64,000 nt of DNA from Nostoc sp. ATCC 43529 (GTDB lineage: Bacteria; Cyanobacteriota; Cyanobacteriia; Cyanobacteriales; Nostocaceae). The notes below the pieces were generated by a model. It did not search any database. It saw nothing but the letters and a program-made list of their open reading frames with translations, and was not told the origin of the DNA. A program made the position numbers and the translations under genes. This document shows positions 26,601 to 35,241 of this stretch, one piece after another (position 1 is the first letter of the stretch; every line of letters starts with the position of its first letter). The stretch is taken from positions 1 through 64,000 of the forward strand of contig LWTK01000056.1 of assembly GCA_003326205.1 (NCBI GenBank), read 5' to 3'.

Positions 26601-27717
26601 GATATTGTCTTGTCCGTAATTTGCGGGGAATTTTCACAGTCCCATCAATTTTAGAACGGACTTGTTGTGCCACTTCCCCAGTAAACACACCACCTGTGTG
26701 GAATGTCCGCATCGTTAACTGAGTACCTGGTTCACCGATACTTTGGGCAGCAATGATCCCCACAGCTTCGCCCAAGTCTACCATCTTAGCGTGGGCTAAA
26801 CTCCAACCATAACAATGTTGACAGACAGAACGTGCAGCTTCACAAGTTAAGGGACTCCGCACTACAACTTCTCCCACCCCAGACCTGCCTATTTCCTTGG
26901 CCAAGTCGTCGGAAATTGGGGTGTTGCGTGATGCAATCACTTCTTTTGTAACTGGATGCACTACATCTTCGCCAATTACCCGTCCCATCAAGCGGTTTGC
27001 CAGGGGAATCAAAGTTTTGGCACCTTCTGTCATTGGCCGAATGGGAATGCCTCTAGTGGTACCGCAGTCAAATTCCCGAATAATCACATCCTGGGATACG
27101 TCCACCAAACGCCGGGTGAGATAACCAGAGTCAGCCGTCCGTAAGGCGGTATCCACCAATCCTTTTCTCGCACCGTAAGACGAAATAATGTATTCGGTTA
27201 CAGTCAGTCCTTCGCGGAAGTTAGTTTTAATGGGCAAATCGATAATTTCCCCTTGGGGATCTGCCATCAGTCCCCGCATTCCCACCAACTGCCGGACTTG
27301 GGAGATGTTACCCCGCGCCCCAGAGAATGCCATCATGTACACGGAGTTGAGAGGATTAGTCTTCTTGAAGTGGACAACTACCTCATCTTTGAGGGCTTCA
27401 CTGGTACCGTTCCAGGTATCGATTACCTTTTGGAAACGTTCTACTTCAGTGATTTCACCTCGTTGGTAACGGGCTTCAGTGGCGCGAATTTCTTCTTCGG
27501 CTGCTTCTAGGAGCGATCGCTTGGTTGGTGGTACCATCAAATCATCTACACTGATGGAAACCCCTGCTCTGGTGGCGTAGCGAAAACCCAAATCTTTCAA
27601 TTTGTCCGCCATTACTGCGGTTCGTGCCGTACCATAATGCGTAAAGGCCCAAGAAATCAAATTTCTCAGTTGACCTTTATCTACCACCCGATTGCGAAAA
27701 ATCATTTTTTCAGTCAT
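23653..27717 (-). CDS. rpoC2: RNA polymerase subunit beta' (C-terminal part)
   Basis: 1354 residues, the cyanobacterial split form of beta'. The trigger-loop region (SQVRQLVGMRGLMADPQGEI), the zinc-binding cysteines (CEAARSVCQHCYGW, near residue 290) and QSIGEPGTQLTMRTFHTGGV precede a very large insertion (SI3, about residues 345-980), typical for cyanobacteria. The conserved end includes GRLIPAGTGYN, followed by an acidic tail of more than 20 Asp and Glu. In the SI3 region the peptide KKLGVKSEELVVNAETPSSS is encoded by a heptamer repeat (24821-24875). The gene lies 95 bp downstream of rpoC1 in the same operon. Confidence 0.98.
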   Translation of the reverse strand: MTEKMIFRNRVVDKGQLRNLISWAFTHYGTARTAVMADKLKDLGFRYATRAGVSISVDDLMVPPTKRSLLEAAEEEIRATEARYQRGEITEVERFQKVIDTWNGTSEALKDEVVVHFKKTNPLNSVYMMAFSGARGNISQVRQLVGMRGLMADPQGEIIDLPIKTNFREGLTVTEYIISSYGARKGLVDTALRTADSGYLTRRLVDVSQDVIIREFDCGTTRGIPIRPMTEGAKTLIPLANRLMGRVIGEDVVHPVTKEVIASRNTPISDDLAKEIGRSGVGEVVVRSPLTCEAARSVCQHCYGWSLAHAKMVDLGEAVGIIAAQSIGEPGTQLTMRTFHTGGVFTGEVAQQVRSKIDGTVKIPRKLRTRQYRTRHGEDALYVEANGVIILEPKKEGDATPGNQEVQLTQGSTLYVFDGNQVKQGQLLAEVALGGRTTRTNTEKAVKDVASDLAGEVQFAEVVPEQKTDRQGNTTTTAARGGLIWILSGEVYNLPPGAELVVKNGDAIASNGVLAETKLTTLHGGVVRLPEATPGKSTREIEIITASVVLDQATVTVQSSQGRNNYLVSTGNNQVFNLRATPGTKVQNGQVVAELIDDRYRTTTGGFLKFAGVEVQKKGKAKLGYEVVQGGTLLWIPEETHEVNKDISLLLVEDGQFVEAGTEVVKDIFCQNSGVIEVTQKNDILREVVVKPGELLMVDDPEAVMGRDNTFVQPGEEFQGTVATELRYIQYVETPEGPALLSRPVVEFAVPNNPDVPSTTSVSQQTGRSIQLRAVQRLPYKDSERVKSVEGVELLRTQLVLEIEQEGEQDHNASPLAADIELVQDTEDAEVQRLQLVILESLVIRRDITADATQGSTQTTLEVQDGLTIAPGSVVARTQILSKEGGIVRGVQKGTENVRRCLVLRETDMITVNTSTQPKVKAGDLLVAGTEVAAGVFAEESGQVMDVKKLGVKSEELVVNAETPSSSLQTQNYAITIRVGRPYRVSPGAVLQIEDGDLVQRGDNLVLLVFERAKTGDIIQGLPRIEELLEARKPKEACILTRRAGEVKVVYGDGDEAIAIKVVESNGVVTDYPLGPGQNLIVPDGSHVLAGQPLTDGPSNPHEILEIFFSLGSEDGVYACASHALQKVQTFLVNEVQMVYQSQGIDISDKHIEVIVRQMTNKVRIDDGGDTTMLPGELVELRQVEQVNEAMAITGGARAQYTPVLLGITKASLNTDSFISAASFQETTRVLTEAAIEGKSDWLRGLKENVIIGRLIPAGTGYNTYEETSAIDDYATDISSSVLDEVDDPLDMVLDDRTARTYNLDSPTLGEPSYGSRRAERSILDDDDDLIADEVADEEDYEDDDEDEDDFDDE
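24821..24875. repeat. Heptamer-type repeat inside rpoC2
   Basis: The plus strand reads ACTACTAACTCTTCACTCTT and then AACTCCTAACTTT, the same pattern as the intergenic repeats between the rpo genes (CTCCTAACTCCTAACTCCT). Here it is translated, in SI3, without a frame break. Confidence 0.65.
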
Positions 27718-27724
27718 TAGTCAT

Positions 27725-27812
27725 TAAGTCCTGAATTAATAGTTAGGAGTTATAAGTTAGGAGTCAGGAGTTATTAATTCAAAACTCATAACTCATAACT
27801 CTTAACTCATCA
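27725..27812. repeat. Heptamer repeats between rpoC1 and rpoC2
   Basis: GTTAGGAGTTATAAGTTAGG and CTCATAACTCATAACTCTTA form two complementary blocks that could pair into a hairpin in the operon mRNA. Confidence 0.6.
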
Positions 27813-29690
27813 CTAACTTGCTAGTGCTTCCTGAATCGCTTTATTGTAAATAACCCGGCCAGGCGTTGTACGTATATACTGTGAGACAAGATTTCCCTTG
27901 GAGTCTTCTCTGACTCGGCGGAACTTATACTTTAATGTCCGGCTACCATCCTCGTGTTCTATAACTTCCAGAGGTTCTGTATCTGGTTGGTCTGATTCCA
28001 TTTCCCCGTCAAACCGAACATAAATATAGGCGTGCAAGTCAATTTCCTCTTGCTGGAAAGCCATGATTACGTCATCTAAGGAAGCAAAGTACTTGCCTGC
28101 GCCTTTGATAGCAGCAGGATTTTCTGCTGTTAAGTAATATGCTCCTAACACCATATCTTGGCTAGGCGTGATAATGGGTTTACCTGTGGCTGGTGACAAA
28201 ATATTGTTAGAAGCCAACATCAACAACCGCGCCTCAGCCTGACTTTCTAATGACAATGGTACGTGTACGGCCATTTGGTCGCCATCAAAGTCAGCGTTAA
28301 ACGCCGGACATACTAAAGGATGCAGTTGAATTGCTCTCCCTTCTACCAAAATTGGTTCAAAAGATTGAATACCCAAACGGTGCAACGTCGGTGCCCGGTT
28401 AAGCAGCACTGGGTGTCCTTCAATTACTTCTTCGAGTACATCCCAAACACTAGGATCGTTACGCGATATCAACTTTTTCGCAGCTTTGATGTTATTCACC
28501 ATACCACTGCGAATTAAGCGGTTAATTACAAACGGTTGAAATAGCTCAATTGCCATTTCTCTGGGCAAACCGCACTGGTGAATTTTCAGCTTCGGCCCGA
28601 CTACAATTACCGAACGTCCAGAGTAGTCAACTCGTTTACCTAGCAAGTTTTGTCTAAAACGTCCTTGCTTACCTTCAATAATGTCGGACAAAGATTTTAG
28701 GGGTCGGTTATTTGCCCCCACAACAGTGCGCCCCCGCCGACCATTGTCAATCAAAGCATCTACCGCTTCTTGCAGCATCCGCTTTTCGTTACGCACAATA
28801 ATCTCTGGCGCCAAAATTTCTTGCAAGCGTGCCAAACGATTATTGCGGTTAATTACCCGCCGATATAAATCATTTAAATCGCTAGTGGCAAAACGTCCGC
28901 CATCTAGCTGCACCATTGGGCGCAAGTCGGGGGGAATCACGGGAATAACTGCCATCACCATCCACTCTGGCTTAGAACCAGTAGCGATGAAGTTGTCAAT
29001 TACCCGCAGCCGTTTAATTAACTTGGCCCGCTTTTGTCCCTTAGCATTACCAATTTCTTCCCGCAGGCTTTCAGCTTCTTGCTCTAAATTAATATCCGCA
29101 AGCAAGCGCAGCAGTGCTTCAGCACCAATGCCTACCTCTACGCCCTGTAGCTGAGAATCTTCACTATAAATTTGGTCTTCAATTTCCAGCCACTGATCTT
29201 CACTCAGTAGCTGTTTGTAAGTTAAAGTCTCGGCATTACCTGGACTTAAGACAACATAAGAGTTGAAATAGACAATCTGCTCTACATCCCGCAAGGGCAT
29301 ATCCAGCAGGATGGAAATATAGCTAGGAATGCCTTTGAGATACCAAACGTGAGCGACTGGTGCGGCGAGTTTAATGTAGCCCATACGGTGACGACGCACC
29401 CGTGACTCGGTAACTTCTACCCCACACCGCTCACAGACAATACCTCTGTGACGGACTCTTTTATACTTGCCACAATGACATTCCCAATCTTTCGCAGGGC
29501 CAAAGATGCGCTCACAAAATAAGCCATCCATCTCTGGCTTGAGAGTCCGGTAATTAATAGTTTCTGGCTTAGTGACTTCACCAACTACCTGACCATTGGG
29601 CAAAGTTCTCTCGCCCCACTGGCGAATGCGTTCTGGTGATGCTAAGCCGATTTTTACGTAGTCAAACTGATTAGTTTGGGCTGGTCTCAT
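27813..29690 (-). CDS. rpoC1: RNA polymerase subunit gamma (beta' N-terminal part)
   Basis: 625 residues, the N-terminal half of beta' as a separate polypeptide, a hallmark of cyanobacteria and plastids. The zinc-ribbon is at residues 70-90 (CHCGKYKRVRHRGIVCERCG), and the catalytic metal-binding loop NADFDGDQMAVH is near residue 464. RFRQNLLGKRVDYSGRSVIV is the usual switch region. It is translated from ATG 29690 and lies 134 bp downstream of rpoB. Length and motifs are normal; nothing odd. Confidence 0.98.
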   Translation of the reverse strand: MRPAQTNQFDYVKIGLASPERIRQWGERTLPNGQVVGEVTKPETINYRTLKPEMDGLFCERIFGPAKDWECHCGKYKRVRHRGIVCERCGVEVTESRVRRHRMGYIKLAAPVAHVWYLKGIPSYISILLDMPLRDVEQIVYFNSYVVLSPGNAETLTYKQLLSEDQWLEIEDQIYSEDSQLQGVEVGIGAEALLRLLADINLEQEAESLREEIGNAKGQKRAKLIKRLRVIDNFIATGSKPEWMVMAVIPVIPPDLRPMVQLDGGRFATSDLNDLYRRVINRNNRLARLQEILAPEIIVRNEKRMLQEAVDALIDNGRRGRTVVGANNRPLKSLSDIIEGKQGRFRQNLLGKRVDYSGRSVIVVGPKLKIHQCGLPREMAIELFQPFVINRLIRSGMVNNIKAAKKLISRNDPSVWDVLEEVIEGHPVLLNRAPTLHRLGIQSFEPILVEGRAIQLHPLVCPAFNADFDGDQMAVHVPLSLESQAEARLLMLASNNILSPATGKPIITPSQDMVLGAYYLTAENPAAIKGAGKYFASLDDVIMAFQQEEIDLHAYIYVRFDGEMESDQPDTEPLEVIEHEDGSRTLKYKFRRVREDSKGNLVSQYIRTTPGRVIYNKAIQEALAS

Positions 29691-29699
29691 ACTTTAAGT

Positions 29700-29824
29700 G
29701 CTGAGTTTTGAGTTATGAGTATATTTAGTTTTAATTTAGAAGTTAGGAGTTATGAATTATTAGTTATGAGTAAAACTTCTAATCAGTCTTTACTCCTAAC
29801 TCCTAACTCCTAACTCCTCACTCT
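29700..29824. repeat. Heptamer repeats between rpoB and rpoC1
   Basis: AGTTAGGAGTTATGAATTAT, AGTTATGAGT and CTCCTAACTCCTAACTCCTA, a 7-bp period (CTCCTAA). The two halves are complementary. Expansion of such heptamers is known in heterocystous cyanobacteria. Confidence 0.65.
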
Positions 29825-32800
29825 CTATTCGTCGTCTTCCAGCGATTCGCGGGAAAGAGATTCATAGGTGGGTCGGGGAGGTGTACGACGGGCTGATTGG
29901 TCTGCCATCAAATCGACTTCCACATCTAAAGAACTACCGTCTGCTTGGGTTTCTACCTTGTGTACCGCAATATCTAACCCCAAGGATTGTAGTTCGCGCA
30001 TTAACACCTTAAAGGACTCTGGTGTTCCAGGTCGAGGAATTGCCTTACCTTTAACGATCGCATTTAACGCTTCATTTCGTCCTTGCATATCGTCGGATTT
30101 CACTGTCAACAATTCCTGTAAGGTGTAAGCCGCACCAAAGGCTTCCAATGCCCACACTTCCATTTCCCCAAACCGCTGGCCGCCTTGTTGTGCTTTACCA
30201 CCCAAGGGTTGCTGGGTCACCAGTGAGTAAGGGCCTGTCGAACGGGCGTGAATCTTATCGTCTACCAAATGCACCAGCTTCAGCATGTAAGCCACACCAA
30301 TGGTGATTGGTCGGTCAAAGGGTTCCCCTGTACGCCCATCAAACACCATGATTTTACCTGGGTCATCTGGGTTATATACCCAGTCTTTGCTGGTTTCATC
30401 CCGTGCTTCTTGCAATTTGCCATGCACGATTCTCCGAGATGACTCTTCACCATACATTTCGTCAAAGGGAGTAATCTTAAATCGCACTCCCAAAGTATGA
30501 CCAGCCCAACCCAAAAGGCACTCAAATACTTGTCCGACGTTCATCCGGCTGGGTACGCCCAAGGGGTTGAGTACGATGTCCACTGGCGAACCGTCAGGTA
30601 AATATGGCATGTCTTCTGCTGGCAAGATCCGAGAAATAATCCCTTTATTGCCGTGGCGTCCTGCCATTTTGTCGCCAACTTGGATTTTGCGTTTTTGGGC
30701 AACATACACCCGGACTACCATATTGGCTCCTGGTGGCAATTCATCGCCTTGTTCGCGGGTAAATAAGCGCACGTCAACTACGCGCCCTTTTTCACCGTTG
30801 GGTACTCGCAGGGAATTGTCTCGCACATCCCGCGCTTTTTCACCGAAAATCGCCCGCAAGAGTTTTTCTTCTGGTGGTTGGTCAGATTCACCTTTTGGTG
30901 TTACTTTACCCACCAAGATATCGCCAGCTTCTACCCATGCCCCAATGCGGATAATTCCTTGTTCATCTAACTGACGCAAGGCATCTTCCCCGACGTTGGG
31001 AATTTCTCTGGTGATTTCTTCTGGCCCCAGTTTTGTCTGTCTAGCCTCAATTTCATATTTTTCAATGTGAATTGAGGTGTAGATATCATCCTGCACCAGT
31101 CGCTCAGAAATTAAAATTGCGTCTTCGTAGTTGTAGCCTTCCCAAGGCATGTAAGCAACGACGATATTTTGTCCTAGCGCCAATTCACCGCCTTCGGTGG
31201 AGGAGCCATCAGCTAGTACCTGACCTGCTACCACTTTTTCGCCAATGCGGACGAGGGGCTTTTGGTTCAAGCAGGTGTCTTGGTTTGAGCGTTGGTACTT
31301 AGAAAGTGGATATCTAATTTCTGAGGTGTTGGGTTTTGGACGCACCCGAATTTCTGTAGCATCTACGTATGTGACATCGCCATCAGTACGTGATACAATT
31401 ACCATCCCGGAGTCTCTTGCACCTTGTGCTTCTAAGCCTGTACCAACTAATGGACGTTCTGGTTTCAGCAGGGGTACTGCTTGCCGTTGCATGTTTGACC
31501 CCATCAGTGCTCGGTTAGCGTCATCATGCTCCAAGAAGGGAATCATGCTGGTAGCTACGGACACAATTTGTACGGGAGACACCGCTACGTAGTCCACTTG
31601 CTCTGGCGTTGTAGTTGAGAATTCCTGACGATAGCGTACTGGCACTTGCGGCCCAATAATATGACCTGTTTCATCTACAGGAATGTCTCCAGGAGCAACC
31701 CGCAGGTCATCTTCTTCATCAGCTGTCATGTAGAGTGGCGGCAAATCAAATCTGACTCGCCCATTTTCTACAGGTCTAAATGGCGTTTCCAAGAAACCGT
31801 ACTGGTTCACTCGTGCATGGGTCGCCAAGGAGCCAATCAACCCAGCGTTGGGGCCTTCTGGTGTTTCAATGGGGCAAATACGTCCGTAGTGGCTAGGATG
31901 AATATCCCGCACAGCAAACCCCGCACGTTCGCGAGTTAAACCACCAGGGCCCAGGGCACTCAAGCGGCGTTTGTGAGTCAGTTCTGCTAAGGGATTGGTT
32001 TGATCCATGAACTGGCTTAATTGGCTGGAACCAAAGAATTCTTTAATGGCTGCTACTAGTGGTTTGGGGTTAACCAAGGAAGCAGGAGTGAGAACTTCGG
32101 CATCGGATACGGTCATCCGTTCTCGAATAATTCTTTCTAAACGGTTTAAGCCTACCCGCACTTGGTTTTGTAGCAATTCCCCGACGCTTCTCACACGACG
32201 GTTACCTAAGTGGTCAATGTCATCGATGTTGCCGATGTCATACTCTAAATTGATTAGGTAATCTACTGCTGCCAAAATATCGCTGGAGGTCAGCACACGC
32301 ATGGTATCAGGTACAGAAAGGCGCAATTTCTTATTGAGCTTGTACCGACCAACGCGACCCAAGTCGTAACGTTTCGGGTCAAAGAAACGCGAGTCTAAGA
32401 GTTGTTGTCCGCCCAAGACTGTGGGTGGTTCGCCAGGACGCAGTTTGCGATATAACTCCATCAGGGCTTCTTCTTCAGAAAATTGCCCTTCTTTTTCGAT
32501 GGTTTTTTGGAAATATTCTGGGTGGCGTAAGGCGTCGAAGATTTCGTTGTCTGATAAGCCTAAAGCTTTTAATAGTACCTGGGCTGAGAGTTTGCGGGTT
32601 TTGTCGATGCGTACCCACACCAAATCGTTACGGTCTGTTTCAAATTTCAGCCATGCCCCCCGGTTGGGAATTAAGCTAGCAGAATAAGTACGCCGCCCGT
32701 TTTTATCGATTTCGGATTTATAGTAAACTCCTGGCGATCGCACTATTTGGTTGACAATCACCCGCTCGGCTCCGTTGATAATAAAGGTGCCGCGATCGGT

Positions 32801-33124
32801 CATCAAAGGCAAATCTCCAATGAATACCTCTTGCTCTTTGATTTCCCCGGTTTCTTTATTAATCAAGCGTGTGGGAACATACATTTGGACGGCATAGGTA
32901 CTATCCCGTCGTTTGGCTTCTTCAACACTGTACTTTGGCTCTTTAAGTTTGTAGTTCTGACCCAAAAAGTGCAGTTCTAGTTTGCCCGTATAATCTGTGA
33001 TCGGACTAAAGGAGTTCAGTTCTTCTATCAGCCCTTCTTCCAAAAACCAGCGGAAGCTTGAACGCTGGATTTCAATCAAGTCGGGCAATAGAAAGGCGGG
33101 TTCCATATATGTTTCTTTAGTCAT
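29825..33124 (-). CDS. rpoB: RNA polymerase subunit beta
   Basis: 1099 residues from ATG 33124. The subunit forms the catalytic cleft together with RpoC1 and RpoC2. Signature motifs include the rifampicin-binding region (LSQFMDQTNPLAELTHKRRL, SALGPGGLTRERAGFAVRDI), the catalytic GDKMAGRHGNKGI and the C-terminal GGKAQQGGQRFGEMEVWALE. Residues of the rifampicin pocket (SQFMDQTNP, HKRRLSALGPGG) look like the usual sensitive sequence. First gene of the operon; a hairpin stands in its leader at 33165-33207. Confidence 0.98.
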   Translation of the reverse strand: MTKETYMEPAFLLPDLIEIQRSSFRWFLEEGLIEELNSFSPITDYTGKLELHFLGQNYKLKEPKYSVEEAKRRDSTYAVQMYVPTRLINKETGEIKEQEVFIGDLPLMTDRGTFIINGAERVIVNQIVRSPGVYYKSEIDKNGRRTYSASLIPNRGAWLKFETDRNDLVWVRIDKTRKLSAQVLLKALGLSDNEIFDALRHPEYFQKTIEKEGQFSEEEALMELYRKLRPGEPPTVLGGQQLLDSRFFDPKRYDLGRVGRYKLNKKLRLSVPDTMRVLTSSDILAAVDYLINLEYDIGNIDDIDHLGNRRVRSVGELLQNQVRVGLNRLERIIRERMTVSDAEVLTPASLVNPKPLVAAIKEFFGSSQLSQFMDQTNPLAELTHKRRLSALGPGGLTRERAGFAVRDIHPSHYGRICPIETPEGPNAGLIGSLATHARVNQYGFLETPFRPVENGRVRFDLPPLYMTADEEDDLRVAPGDIPVDETGHIIGPQVPVRYRQEFSTTTPEQVDYVAVSPVQIVSVATSMIPFLEHDDANRALMGSNMQRQAVPLLKPERPLVGTGLEAQGARDSGMVIVSRTDGDVTYVDATEIRVRPKPNTSEIRYPLSKYQRSNQDTCLNQKPLVRIGEKVVAGQVLADGSSTEGGELALGQNIVVAYMPWEGYNYEDAILISERLVQDDIYTSIHIEKYEIEARQTKLGPEEITREIPNVGEDALRQLDEQGIIRIGAWVEAGDILVGKVTPKGESDQPPEEKLLRAIFGEKARDVRDNSLRVPNGEKGRVVDVRLFTREQGDELPPGANMVVRVYVAQKRKIQVGDKMAGRHGNKGIISRILPAEDMPYLPDGSPVDIVLNPLGVPSRMNVGQVFECLLGWAGHTLGVRFKITPFDEMYGEESSRRIVHGKLQEARDETSKDWVYNPDDPGKIMVFDGRTGEPFDRPITIGVAYMLKLVHLVDDKIHARSTGPYSLVTQQPLGGKAQQGGQRFGEMEVWALEAFGAAYTLQELLTVKSDDMQGRNEALNAIVKGKAIPRPGTPESFKVLMRELQSLGLDIAVHKVETQADGSSLDVEVDLMADQSARRTPPRPTYESLSRESLEDDE

Positions 33125-33161
33125 GCCTCTACCTTTGTCAACCTGGTTAAATTTTCTTTCC

Positions 33162-33210
33162 CTTGGACACTGCGCTGTTTAATGCTTCCCACTGCTAGCC
33201 AGTGTCCTTT
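33162..33210 (-). promoter_or_regulatory. Hairpin in the rpoB leader
   Basis: GGACACTG (33165-33172) pairs with CAGTGTCC (33200-33207); the stem can extend by GCT/AGC past one bulged base. It lies 41-83 nt upstream of the rpoB start codon, inside the probable 5' untranslated region. A role in translational feedback on rpoB is possible but not shown. Confidence 0.4.
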
Positions 33211-33907
33211 GCTGTTTGGGAACTTTTCTTTATACACCTATCTATTTACAAATGCGAGCCAACACAGCGACCAAAGCTGGAATCAACGATTTTACCCAGG
33301 GAGTAATCGCCTTTAATGGGGAGTGGGGAGCGGGGAACACAGAGGGGGAAAACTCTTGTTTAGTCCCCACTCCCCAGTCCCTAATCCCCAATCCCCAATT
33401 AACATATTCCTGAATTCGATCTACTTTCCTCACTTCCCCTCCAAAAAGCGCGTTAATTTGCTTACGCAGCTCTACACGGTATGCCTAAAGTACACCCCGC
33501 TATCTATACTCTCAGTAATATCCTAGATATCCTAAGTTTGAGGAAACCATCTGCATCTTGTCGGCTTTGAATCGGAATCACTTTACTTTGCTGGATTTTA
33601 GTCACAAGGCAATTTCATTTAACGATTTTGTATAGGTTCAACACACACTAAGCCGATGTTGTGCATAATTATGGCTCAACCTGAGTTGTCACAGTCAGTC
33701 ATGTGTCGAGAGCATCCGCTTGTAGAGATTTGGAGGATGGCTAAGCCGAATAACAGCACGGTAGATTAAACTTAGAAGTTTTACGTTCCTTCCTTTATCA
33801 TTATGGCGCAAGCAAAATGTTTTGGAGGGAATGATCTTAGCATATTTTTGTCCTCCTAGAGTTTTATTTGTTTGTAAGTAACTGGATAATATAGACTAAA
33901 GAACACT
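33211..33907. other. Intergenic region tatD-rpoB
   Basis: 697 bp that should hold the rpoB promoter (minus strand). 33317-33400 is the G-rich/C-rich complementary repeat. A 22-codon ORF at 33701-33769 (plus) with a purine-rich upstream stretch is too short to support. No structured RNA was recognised. Confidence 0.4.
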
Positions 33908-34693
33908 TTATATCGACAAACCGAATAATTTACACGCATTTTCGGTGGTAGCTTTGGCGATCGCCTCCACTTTTTCCTGACGCACTTTCGCTACGTGGTC
34001 TGCTACATAACGAACGTAAGCTGGTTCGTTGCGCTTCTCGCCGCGTTTGGGAACTGGAGCTAAAAAAGGGCAATCTGTTTCAATCAACAGCCGATCGCTA
34101 CTTACCATCGCTGCTGACGATTGGATATCTTTAGCGTTTTTGAACGTTACTGTTCCGCTAAAGCTGATGTAAAAGCCCAAGTCGAGAAACCATTGGGTTT
34201 GTTCTGGCGTTCCTCCCCAGCAATGCATGACACCGCGCACTCTTTCTCCTTTTAGCGATCGCCATTTTTGCAATACTTCTCTGGTTTCGGCAGCAGCATC
34301 GCGGCAGTGGATAATCACTGGTAAGTCGAGTTCAGATGCGATCGCTAACTGCGACTCAAACACCATGTACTGTTGCTGATAGTTATCAGCTTTATAAAAA
34401 TCCAGCCCCATTTCCCCAATTGCTACCACATTTGAGTCCGAACTCGCCACAGATTTGATTTTATCGGCTGTGTCGCTATTCCATCTATCGGCGTCTAAAG
34501 GATGCAATCCTACAGCAAAGCTGATTTCCGGAAACTCATGCGCTATGGACTGAATGCTGGAAAACTCCTCAGGGTGAACACAAGAATGAACTAAACGTAC
34601 TACACCTGCTTGCTGCCACCGCGATCGCACTGCTGCTAAATCGGGCTGGAAATTCTCAAAGTTGAGATGTACGTGCGTATCTATCAGTTGCAT
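33908..34693 (-). CDS. tatD: TatD-family metal-dependent hydrolase (DNase)
   Basis: 261 residues from ATG 34693 (MQLIDTHVHLNFENF). The frame is open upstream to 34804, but that part is the translation of a repeat. TIM-barrel metal ligands are seen in IDTHVHL, the Glu of IGEMGLDFY, HCRDAA, a His in GVMHCWGG, and Asp in LIETDCPFLAP. TatD proteins act as 3'-5' DNases or D-aminoacyl hydrolases. The neighbourhood rpsT-tatD-rpoB-rpoC1-rpoC2 is conserved in cyanobacteria. All key residues are present. Confidence 0.93.
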   Translation of the reverse strand: MQLIDTHVHLNFENFQPDLAAVRSRWQQAGVVRLVHSCVHPEEFSSIQSIAHEFPEISFAVGLHPLDADRWNSDTADKIKSVASSDSNVVAIGEMGLDFYKADNYQQQYMVFESQLAIASELDLPVIIHCRDAAAETREVLQKWRSLKGERVRGVMHCWGGTPEQTQWFLDLGFYISFSGTVTFKNAKDIQSSAAMVSSDRLLIETDCPFLAPVPKRGEKRNEPAYVRYVADHVAKVRQEKVEAIAKATTENACKLFGLSI

Positions 34694-34732
34694 CGTTTGT
34701 CCTTTGTCTTTTGTTACAAAGTTCTGTTGCCT

Positions 34733-34768
34733 TTGGCTTTGCCGCAGGCATCCAAGGAACCCTTGGCT
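34733..34768. repeat. Interspersed repeat upstream of tatD
   Basis: CCTTTGGCTTTGCCGCAGGC followed by ATCCAAGG, related to the element inside rubrerythrin (18031-18066). It explains the false N-terminal extension of the tatD frame. Confidence 0.5.
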
Positions 34769-34938
34769 CAGACTTTGCGCTTTGTCCTTCGTCTTTTGTG
34801 ACAAAGTTCTACATTTCAGGAAGCCTTAGCTTAAGTCAGGCTTGCACAAGTTTCTTAACCCATCCAAGCAACTGGCTCGACTTTTGCACTCAATCCTTTA
34901 TCCTCTTTGACAAATGACTAAGGACAAATGACTAATAA

Positions 34939-35241
34939 TTACTCAGCTGTTTGTGTGAGGGGTTTTAGCTTGGTTGCCAATTTTGACTTTTTTCTTGCCC
35001 CATTATTAGGGTGAAGCACACCCCTTTTTACTGCTTTATCGATTTTGCTATAAGCCTCAGATAACTTCGACTCCACTTCTTGTTTTAATTCTGGGGTAGG
35101 ATTAGCTGCATAGACAGTTACAGCATTTAAGTATTTCTTCATCAGCGTCTTCACAGCTGATTTGTAAGATTTATTACGCAGTCGGTTGCGTTCTGCGATT
35201 TCGGCACGCTTGAGAGCAGACTTTGTATTCGCCACAGTCAA
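34939..35241 (-). CDS. rpsT: 30S ribosomal protein S20
   Basis: 100 residues, basic and helical: ANTKSALKRAEIAERNRLRN, KSYKSAVKTLMKKYLNAV, SKIDKAVKRGVLHPNNGARK and a tail KKSKLATKLKPLTQTAE. S20 binds 16S rRNA at the bottom of the small subunit. The start ATG 35241 gives MTVANTKS, which is usual after loss of Met. It is the first gene of the tatD-rpoB group on this strand, 245 bp before tatD. Nothing odd. Confidence 0.97.
   Translation of the reverse strand: MTVANTKSALKRAEIAERNRLRNKSYKSAVKTLMKKYLNAVTVYAANPTPELKQEVESKLSEAYSKIDKAVKRGVLHPNNGARKKSKLATKLKPLTQTAE

Noticed and set aside
23653..33124. Many plus-strand ORFs of 60-157 codons opposite rpoB, rpoC1 and rpoC2
   Set aside because: Shadows of the long, clearly coding minus-strand genes.
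33701..33769. 22-codon plus-strand ORF (MCREHPLVEIWRMAKPNNST) in the rpoB upstream region
   Set aside because: Too short, no known relative, and lies within a likely promoter region of the opposite strand.
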